This document shows, piece after piece, positions 53,201 through 64,000 of a stretch of 64,000 bases of DNA. This DNA is from Psoroptes ovis. Its lineage: Eukaryota; Arthropoda; Arachnida; Sarcoptiformes; Psoroptidae. A program made the position numbers and the translations under genes. The notes beneath the pieces were generated by a model. It was not told the DNA's origin and searched no databases. It saw nothing but the letters and a program-made list of their open reading frames with translations. The stretch lies in the NCBI GenBank assembly GCA_002943765.1, contig PQWQ01000002.1, positions 1,736,001 to 1,800,000 of the forward strand, read 5' to 3'. The number at the start of each line of letters is the position of its first letter. The stretch's first letter is position 1.

Positions 53201-56200
53201 TTTTTTCTGAAAAAAAGAAGAGAAATTATATATAACACACAATATAATACAATGATATAATCGGTTTGTTTTTATTCATTCAGAAGAATATATTTAGTTG
53301 TTGTTGTTGTTGAATGATTCCATACATTCAGTGTCTTTGCTTGCTTGAAGATATAAATGAGTGTCGAAGGGGGTATTCTCGCCATACTCTATCGTTGTTT
53401 GATATCATTTATATATGAAAATGTAATAAATTATATACGAAAATTAATGAGCCATAATACATTTCGATTCTTAAGGAAGAAAGAAAGATGTGGAAAGAAA
53501 AATAGAAATTTTATTTCATTTTGTAAATTTTTTCCATTTTTTTTCTTCACTCAAATGTTATACTACCATCATTGTAAATGGATGTTTTTATTTATTTATT
53601 TTATTTCGTTTTATTTATTTATTCATTTATTATTATTATTTTTTCAATTCTCGAAACAAGATGTTTTCAAGTTTTTTTTCTTTTGCAGAATTATTTTATT
53701 GAAAATTGAATAGTTACAAATTCAATAATATAAAACTAGTAAATTTCATCATCATCACAAATACACATGATGGTTATGCAGAATGCTTCATTTTTTTTTA
53801 AAATTTTTTCCTTTTTCTATTTCTTTATTCATTTCAAATGTTCAATTATCCTCACAGCAATAACACACACACACACATCGAATAGATAATGTTATTAATG
53901 ATGATGATTTGTATAATATAGAAATGAGACTGAGGATGAATATTTGATATATCCAATACAAACGATTTAAAATATAAATCTTTATTGTTTTTGTAAAATA
54001 TTTTTGAAGAAAAATATTGGTAACCCTATCACATTTCTTAATGTGATATTTCATGGGCGAAATAATGATTGAATCTTGAAAAAAAAAATTTGAAAATTTC
54101 AAAATCAAATCAGATTGAATAATAGATTTAGAGAGAGGATATTTATATCAATTGATTTGAAAATCAGAAAAAACTTAAGAAAATTGATGATATTACATCG
54201 ATATACATTGAAAGAAATGATTGCAAGCAAAAATGAAAAAACTTTCAAATCATCATCATTATTTATTTGAAAAAATTGAAATTTAAATCAATTGAATCAA
54301 TTTTGAATATTTATTTTTTCCTATTTTTATTGAAATTCATATCCTAAAAAGCAATGGCGATAGCAAATAGCAAATATATAAAAAGATAATGATGGAAAAA
54401 TAAAACAAATTCACGTAAATTATGCCAAAATAAAAGAGAAAAATAATAAAAGTTACCGACTAAACAAACATCTGGGTCTTGCAAAAAAGCCAAGAAATTG
54501 TGCAATAAGAAATAATGCAACAACAACAACAACAACGAATACAAAAGCTACAAAACCAGATAAAGACATGAAATTTTTCTAGGATACACATGCACTCATA
54601 TATATTTTGTATGAGCAAAAAAAAAAAAAAAATTAATCGGGTTATTTCATTTTTACTTATATTTGCTTTCATTTTGTTCATTTTCTTTCAAACTTTTTGA
54701 ATTATTTCCTTACTTCTTTCCTTTATTTTTGTCCCCTGATTTCCATTGCATTTCGCAAAATGTTTACATCTTTATATCTTATATCTTCGTTGTTGTTGTA
54801 GCTGTTGTGGCTGTCAATGAACGAAATGAAAAGGACAAAACTTATCTGAGATCCGAATCCTTATTTCTGCTAGAAAAATAGAAATTTCAAAGAATGTATC
54901 ATGAGCAATGTGGAAATCGGGTTTCCAAAGCAAATTGTAGGAAAGAAAATAAGAAATAAGTTTGATTATTGTTTGATTATGATGGTAATGATGATGGTGG
55001 CGGTTTGAAAAAAATACCTAATCCATTTAGCATTAGTTTTGTTTTTGTTATTATTATTTCAATCATTATCATTATTTTGGTTACATTAAGCACCAAAATC
55101 CTTTATAATGGCATTTTGGGTTAAATTATCATTATTATCATTTTTTTTGTTTAATGTATTTTCAATTAATTTTGTTTCTCAAGATTATTTTTTTGTTAGA
55201 AAATTTTAACTGGAATTTTCCTATTTTTTTCTTTAATTTCATGGTTTAAGGTCCATCATCGATCGATTCTACATCTCAAAGAATTTCAGCCAATATCGGT
55301 GATAATGTGATCCTTAAATGTGCCTTAGAATCATCATTGTCTTCAACATCAACATCTTCATCATCGAATCCATCATCATTAATGAATAACAATCTAAATA
55401 ACAATAATAATAATCATAATCATCAAACATTAATTACAAATAAAATATCTGCTGCATCAATGTCATTATCAACTGAACCATTTATGATACAATGGTATAA
55501 AGATGGTTCAAAAAATCCAATATATATTTATTATGAAAATTTCGATCCAACTTATGGTGATGGTTTTGAAGGACGTGTATCATTAGTCGATAAAAATACA
55601 CAAGCATCATTAAATATATCAAATATAAAGGATAGTGATCAAGGATGGTATGAATGTAAAGTATTTTATTTAATGCGCGAAAATAATGATGATGATCCAA
55701 ATAAAAATCGTACAAGAATACTACTTGAAGTTAATTGTAAGTATTAATGAATTTTCATTTATATTCTTTCATGGAATTCTTGGAAAATTCTCTAAAATGA
55801 TGACCCAAATTGTGTTATCAAAATTCTTTGTATAACAAAAAAATGGACCTTTTTGAAAGTTTTGCAAAACATCTGTAAAACATTAATTTTTTCTCTTTGT
55901 TCGCTCATTGTTTTATATTATAATAAATGCAAAAGTTTTCTAGAAAAAAAAGAGGAAAAAAAGAGTTTCTTAGCAAATGAAGATGCTTTTCGCTACAGAT
56001 TTATTATCATGAATTGTTAATGAATATTGAACAAGTTACATCGTTTCTAACGAGAAACAAGAGGAAAAATTATCAGATTTCTATCATTTATGTGCCTAGT
56101 AATAATAATAATATATGATTTATGATAATGATAATTTTTTGAAAAATTCATTCATAGCTGTCAAAACATGTCACATTTCATAGAATAGAATTAAAGAATC

Positions 56201-58435
56201 TTTGAATAAAACTATTGAATAAAATATTATTATCATTATAAGCCTTCAGGTAACATCAATTTCATTATATAAAAAAAATTTAAAGTATTGATAATTTTCA
56301 TTTTTGGAGCACTCAAAAAAATTTTTAAAAATAGTTGAAATAATTGTTACAATGTTTCCTAATATCGCTCCACCATCCCTGCACACATAGACGGGGAAAA
56401 TGACTGAAAATTCACGAATTAACATTAATTTCATTCACTCAGATTTTAATTTCTATTTTTGGTGCAAAATAAAATGAAAAGAAACATTTATCAATATGAG
56501 TAATATTTAATTTTTTAAACAAATCAGGAATTTTCACTCTTCCATTTTTCATCGTTGTTGCTATTCCTTTCATTTCGTACACCATTCGGTTCAATGAATC
56601 GTTTTTTTAGAACCAAATGTATTGGTGGTAGTATGAAATGAAAGCGAGTGAAATATATAAAATAATAATAAATAAAACGAGAAAAAGAGTGAAAAAAATT
56701 AAAGCTACATTGATGAATACATATTATATTATATAATTCATATTCATTAATCATTTTGGTTCGAAGTGTTTTCAGTTTTTGAATGAAAATTGAAATCAAA
56801 ACGCAGAGTATTGAACCGTTTTCATAATGAAAAGAGCCAGAAAAAAAATGAAAATGAAAATGAAATAATGAAAAAACGATAAATTATTCAATCTATAAAT
56901 ATAAATGACTATTGATTAGATATCGATATATATTTATGTGTGGATATGTGTGTTCAATATGGATGCATTTGTTTGTGCACAGATTCGACACACATTCGAC
57001 AATCATGATTATAATATAAATCTTAGATGTACAATTAATGTGTTAAACACTCAGAATGAAACCAAATGAAACTTGAATCTGTTTTAATCCATTGGACGCG
57101 AGAGATAGAGAAAAAAGAATCTGATTGATTTGTGTTTTTTTCTTTATATCGATTTCGCCATCAGAATATGATGATGAATCGATAATGATAATTTATCAAA
57201 ATCATTCATTTATTTATTATTTATACAAATATATTCGATCATAAATTGAATAATTAATAATTATTAATATTTTGATGCTGAATTAGATATTTATGGTTGA
57301 GTTTCTTAAGAAAAATAGAGTGGAAATTGAGTTTTTGTCCAATACTAACGACTAAATCAGTGATTTAATTTTAGATCGAACCTTTATCATGTTTCTCTAT
57401 TCATATTTCATCCATTTTGTCCAAAATTAGCGCCACCACATTTCAAAGAAAAACCACCAGAAGCTGTATTTGTTAAAACTGGTGATTCATTAACCTTACA
57501 TTGTCGTGCGCACGGCACACCGACACCAACAGTTCTTTGGCAAAAAGTAAGTGGTAATTTTTTCGTTCGCAAATAGGTTTTAATGTTTTATTTAAAAAAT
57601 TTTTTCAAATAATTTTGAATCATAATTTGTTTTTTTTTCAGGACAATTCTTTAGTTCAAAATAGTGCCTCAATACGTGTTCATGGTGGTGAATTGATTTT
57701 GAAATCGATTCAAAAAGAAGATACCGGTACATATGTTTGTATTGCAAAAAATCGTCAGGGTTCAATATCAACAAATACACAAGTATTGATAGCATCTGCT
57801 GCTGAAATTATAAATCCGCCTCGTAATACGACTGTATTAGAAAATAATCGTGTAGAAATGACATGCGGTGCACATGGTGTACCATCCAACATAACTTATC
57901 GTTGGTACCACAAAGGAATATTGATAAGTCAATTACCAAAATTAGCGCATCGTACAAAAATTAAAAGCGATGGTACACTAGTGATAACATCAGTCGAACC
58001 AGATGATAGTGGAAAATTGACCTGTGATGCAACCAATGGTATTGGTGAACCAGATACTGCCTATGCTCATCTAAGTGTTGAATGTATGTCTCCGAAAATG
58101 TTATTCCTAATAAAATATCTAAAATTTTTGTTTCTGGTCTATTCAAATAGTTCCAGCACGTGTAACATATTCACCAGCACGACAATATCTACCTCTTGGT
58201 ATGTCTGGCATTGTACGTTGTTATATACAGGCATCACCACAATTACAATTTGCAACATGGACAAAAGATCATCGAATATTTGATCCAACAACATTACCAA
58301 ATGTAGAATTATTATCAAATGGTTCATTATTATTTCATAAAGTATCACAAGAACATCATGGTTTTTATCGTTGTACACCATATAATCTTCAAGGAACTGG
58401 ACAAAGTTCAAATTCAATGGAAGTTATTGTTAGAG
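26215..58435 (+). CDS. tutl: Turtle/IgSF9-like immunoglobulin-domain adhesion protein, 5' part
   Basis: Neuronal-type cell-surface adhesion protein; known relatives act in axon and dendrite patterning. Exons: 26215-26317, 55251-55736, 57431-57546, 57642-58083, 58151-58435. Phases fit throughout: the signal exon ends LLLFLG split 1/2 (G|GT) and joins PSSIDSTSQRI. The chosen ATG at 26215 gives a polyQ n-region followed by the core STLLLLIISLLLFLG. Ig1 has VILKCA, IQWYKDG and DSDQGWYECKV; Ig2 has LTLHCRAHG, VLWQK and EDTGTYVC; Ig3 has VEMTCGAHG, YRWYHKG and DDSGKLTC, with Leu in place of the usual Tyr; Ig4 has GIVRCYIQASPQ, TWTKD and HHGFYRC. The order and the ARVTYSPARQYLPL / SPQLQFATWTKD segments match Turtle/IgSF9 as I recall it. 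Ig5, the FnIII domains and the membrane span lie beyond the window. An in-frame N-terminal extension back to 25597 is possible. Intron 1 (28.9 kb) holds a retrotransposon. Confidence 0.9.
29545..29718 (+). CDS. Candidate 57-codon ORF with signal-peptide-like start
   Basis: It begins MNLSRPKRLLLLLTLGLLVD, a basic n-region plus a leucine core, and ends at TAA after 57 codons. There is no known family in the rest. It lies on the same strand as the Turtle-like gene, inside its first intron. A GT at 29591 after CTTG would leave phase 1, the phase needed to join the Ig1 exon, so an alternative first exon is conceivable; that donor (GTCTAT) is poor. Chance is also possible. Confidence 0.2.
   Translation: MNLSRPKRLLLLLTLGLLVDKHPFSFHFEFQSIKLKMAKLKFYSSSIFSINIRVGIV
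30447..30518 (-). CDS. Candidate first coding exon of an unknown nested gene
   Basis: On the minus strand, AACAATGG is a good start context and opens 24 codons (MADGIDMNGTHMLLLF then LKFLAQKM). They end at a plausible donor ATG|GTCAGT. The beginning is clearly GC-richer than the intron around it. No downstream exon was identified and I recognise no family. It would be a gene nested antisense in the first intron of the Turtle-like gene. Confidence 0.25.
40357..40442. ncRNA. Candidate hairpin, possibly pre-miRNA-like
   Basis: A perfect 14-bp inverted repeat, TGTTTGCTTCACTG at 40357-40370 and CAGTGAAGCAAACA at 40429-40442, is separated by 58 nt. Pairing extends inward for several more bases with one bulge, giving a stem of roughly 20-22 bp. 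The arms are less AT-rich than the neighbourhood. No target duplication flanks it, which argues against a MITE. I do not recognise the arm sequences as a known miRNA. Confidence 0.25.
46818..46821. repeat. Left target site duplication of the retrotransposon
   Basis: TTTA, matched by 52182-52185 at the other end. The flank is TTTA-rich, so chance is possible. Confidence 0.6.
46822..47054 (-). repeat. 3' LTR of the Ty3/gypsy element
   Basis: 233 bp, beginning TGTCAAG on the minus strand and ending ACGATA. Identical by eye to 51949-52181. The gag-pol stop codon lies 15-18 bp inside it. It contains AATAAA-type poly(A) signals in its A-rich distal part and an ATCAGTC initiator-like site in the middle. 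Confidence 0.95.
47037..51869 (-). CDS. Gag-Pol polyprotein of the LTR retrotransposon
   Basis: About 1610 residues in one frame. Residues 1-120 are charged and probably coiled; 122-206 are four 21-residue Asn-rich repeats. A Gag segment at about 228-400 (KKFDGKFLNFREFF...) resembles DUF1759 of BEL/Pao elements. Zinc knuckles follow near 437-450, 469-482 and 488-500; the last is a CX2CX3HH form. Protease has DTGSG near 634. Reverse transcriptase (about 790-990) has LCIDYRKLN, STLDVSQGFHHI, MPFGMKNSP and the catalytic YIDD near 937. RNase H (about 1070-1200) has YTDA, ELE, TDHKPL and EADFLSR. Integrase has HX4H and CX2C near 1273-1311 and a DDE triad near D1340, D1398 and E1434 (DX35E), then a GPY-type module near 1556. 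All catalytic residues are present and no frameshift is seen. The ORF ends inside the 3' LTR. Confidence 0.97.
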   Translation of the reverse strand: MEDFQDAIENPTDRNTRLTPNNELEKKKSSIRATITRIFNDSRCAPYDFMTKFRKLSEDIDQYQKLYEERLKFSKENNKVFDEEQFKLINQDYQGKYDKIMNKYRRYDEKLNSVHESNDDNDNPNSNNIVNDNINNNDNNNNNNPNPNNIVNDNINNNDNNNNNNPNPNNIVNDNINNNNNNNNNNPNSNNIVNNNTNYNNDNNNNNNNNNFNSSINEYYSELRTYEQLKYLKKFDGKFLNFREFFTPLEKVLDQSNMPELTKLHILKDKLDEKTVRLIESYYDLNDYNQAKMKLKNHFFNENEIFNRILKDFANEKPIEDDFDEKQIDKLLENIERTYKILNSSQANDQIKDKFKLMIGSKLSNSLFQKIRTVTDKKVEEIIGVLKECHLIAKERKESIHLLANYEVTQTRQTNNRIRNNNNNSNNRTYSTTINRFMCYFCNNNSHNTIDCRAQIPPLEKKRIIDNRNLCRNCFKPNHKALDCRNNRRCGICSQKHHALYCHHNNNNFDRTRTNNTNRDNSHNNNQNFLVTQTEINNQTPSLPLNESDSNAQQPNVNETNQEQILERNFFVNYSDDESVIGLHAFENYQITTNQNIIDKINQNEKKYNKTYEELKIPPLKIRGQINDHQCELTIDTGSGINIMTPAISKYLNLKHEKVDIGLILLGEKKKIKNMAIVKVKIGEIEKNLKFFITEHFYDIIIISRSTMVLFQIHLEIKDNGIFPKQIYKSETYSAETSEFEADPKNKRLKSLLTCYQQAFATDKNDIGCIKNEKARILLNNEMPISLKPYPCSRDDQRIINDEINRLLKIGIIKKSNSPFHFPVVLVDKRDEGKKTRLCIDYRKLNNVTISEHYPMPKFEDIEDRLLNAKIFSTLDVSQGFHHIEIHENVQYKTSFITQFEQFEWTRMPFGMKNSPMIFQRILWNILKKYELHHFSHNYIDDIIVFSNSEEEHYQHLELILSAMVKENIKLKTSKCEFNKKTVNYLGHQISENGISPINHNVIAILNANPPKTIRELKGFLGQINYYHKFIPNRAKITYNLTELLKKNTKWEWTPKHQQEFDNLKSIISNEPILKIFDPSLPIRIYTDACSYGIGAILKQQQTNGQEHPVAFFSKKLLSYQKNYSASELECLAVLEAIEYWHYKLVGVKFTIITDHKPLEGFPKFKNPKTRLFNWALRLSQYQFDIKYIQGKHNVEADFLSRHPIEELKEMTSHTSYFLEQTYTLDDYRHMQNGYNVKTLNKCHLENNIIYRKRKNYKQIFLPKDSAIKILKQIHENYGHLGQQKLYSQFSQKYYTPNIMNLIRKITQSCEPCIYTKINYNRFGLLGWPGPAKNPFEIIHIDTVGGFNNYGSKKKYLHLAIDNFSRFVWCYCSKTQSTIDFINLIKQVQTITNPKLIIADRYPSIRSSQFKDYLNNYNIKLTFTPKDSPSSNGLVERVNQTLCNRIRQKIYESGQKNQKKSWSILAKQAVDEYNHTIHSVTKFTPKYLITGIQDDNFFQPNIDQSRKLAFENIERAHMKEKLRYDKNKKKAEFKKNDEVYISKGNKLNRRKLDPRYEGPYTIQEVKGENIITILKNGKKEDVHVSAVKAKYSPTIEHQPKFQAGGCQEKA
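47055..47066 (-). other. Polypurine tract of the retrotransposon
   Basis: On the minus strand CAGGCGGGGGGA abuts the TGTC start of the 3' LTR. This is the expected primer site for plus-strand DNA synthesis. It also codes for part of the Pol C terminus (QAGG). Confidence 0.8.
51250..51503 (-). repeat. Four 63-bp Asn-rich coding repeats in gag
   Basis: Tandem units of 21 codons with the core NNIVNDNINNN sit near the N-terminal side of Gag. The units are nearly identical, so copy number could change by replication slippage. Other frames over them give long Ile/Val or Leu ORFs that are artefacts. Confidence 0.85.
51949..52181 (-). repeat. 5' LTR of the Ty3/gypsy element
   Basis: 233 bp, identical by eye to 46822-47054. 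On the minus strand it is followed by AGCCAGCAAGATATTG instead of a TGG-starting primer binding site. Confidence 0.95.
52182..52185. repeat. Right target site duplication of the retrotransposon
   Basis: TTTA, matching 46818-46821; it continues into a TTTA repeat. Confidence 0.6.
52186..55250 (+). other. Last part of intron 1 of the Turtle-like gene
   Basis: AT-rich, with short triplet and CA repeats and no recognisable gene. It ends at the acceptor CATGGTTTAAG|GTCCATC just before the Ig1 exon. Confidence 0.75.
55737..57430 (+). other. Intron between Ig1 and Ig2 exons (1.7 kb)
   Basis: The donor AAT T|GTAAGT and acceptor AAATTAG|CG join in phase 1 (TCG, Ser). The interior is AT-rich with no feature I can name. 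Confidence 0.85.
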
Positions 58436-63799
<5,364 letters not shown>

Positions 63800-63970
63800 T
63801 ATATTTAAGATCAGCTTTATTTTATTTCCAGTAAAATAATAAAAATTATAATTGTTTTTCCAATGGCAAAAACATTGGCTTTTTATAGCCATGCTTAAGA
63901 TCAATACAGCTCAACGTCAAACCATTGAGATGGAGATGCATGCCACCTAATGGTGACATGCATCTCGACA
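63800..63970 (-). mobile_element. Probable 3' LTR of a second antisense LTR retrotransposon
   Basis: On the minus strand the sequence reads AAGAGGGGGGA then TGTCGAG, the same arrangement as the polypurine tract and LTR start of the element at 46822-52181 (GGGGGGA then TGTCAAG). Within the proposed LTR are a 15-bp near-perfect palindrome (63933-63966), a TATAAAAAG box (about 63880-63888, minus strand) and AATAAA-type signals near 63816-63827. The distal LTR end is not determined; 63800 is an estimate. The internal region would lie beyond 64000. Confidence 0.6.
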
Positions 63971-63981
63971 TCCCCCCTCTT
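63971..63981 (-). other. Polypurine tract of the second retrotransposon
   Basis: AAGAGGGGGGA on the minus strand, directly next to the proposed LTR start. Confidence 0.55.
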
Positions 63982-64000
63982 AAGAGCTGTTATTGATATA

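Noticed and set aside
53357..53713. 118-codon ORF starting MSVEGGILAILYRC
   Set aside because: After about 25 codons it becomes Phe-rich noise; no acceptor or donor supports it as an exon.

Overview
This is a strongly AT-rich animal nuclear window. Spliceosomal introns are mostly 60-95 bp with a few of many kilobases, coding sequence is rich in poly-N/Q/S/H/D tracts, and third codon positions favour A/T. Nothing prokaryotic is present. The gene content (FoxP, a membrane-type alpha-carbonic anhydrase, a Turtle/IgSF9-type immunoglobulin protein, LTR retrotransposons) fits an arthropod. An acariform mite is my best guess, but that is an inference from base composition and gene style, not something the window proves.

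Layout. 1-12.76 kb (+): the 3' part of a FoxP forkhead transcription factor gene, from the end of the leucine zipper through the forkhead domain, an AT-hook-like motif and an acidic C-terminal exon. 12.9-13.8 kb: a convergent 3'/3' spacer. 13.84-15.03 kb (-): five exons of an alpha-carbonic anhydrase with a C-terminal hydrophobic tail; its first exon was not found. 15.0-24.1 kb: no convincing gene, but it holds a complete 186-bp hAT-type MITE with a perfect 8-bp target duplication and one short signal-peptide-like ORF. 24.1-58.4 kb (+): the 5' part of a Turtle/IgSF9-like cell-adhesion gene. Its first coding exon is Q/N-rich and ends in a signal sequence; a 28.9-kb first intron follows, then exons for four Ig domains. 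The rest of the gene lies past the right edge.

Inside the 28.9-kb first intron, antisense to the host gene, is a complete Ty3/gypsy-type LTR retrotransposon (46822-52181). Its two 233-bp LTRs are identical by eye, it has an uninterrupted gag-pol ORF of about 1610 codons, and a 4-bp TTTA target duplication, so it inserted very recently. Its Gag region (DUF1759-like segment and BEL/Pao-style zinc knuckles) looks like a different lineage from its clearly Ty3/gypsy Pol. The last 200 bp of the window look like the 3' LTR and polypurine tract of a second, related antisense element that continues beyond the window.

The most notable observations are the recent mosaic retrotransposon, the unusual 240-codon N-terminal leader of the Ig protein, a probable GC-AG intron after Ig4, a FoxP terminal intron whose removal creates a stop codon at the junction, and the loss of the proton-shuttle histidine in the carbonic anhydrase. 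Everything was read by eye; no alignments or searches were run.
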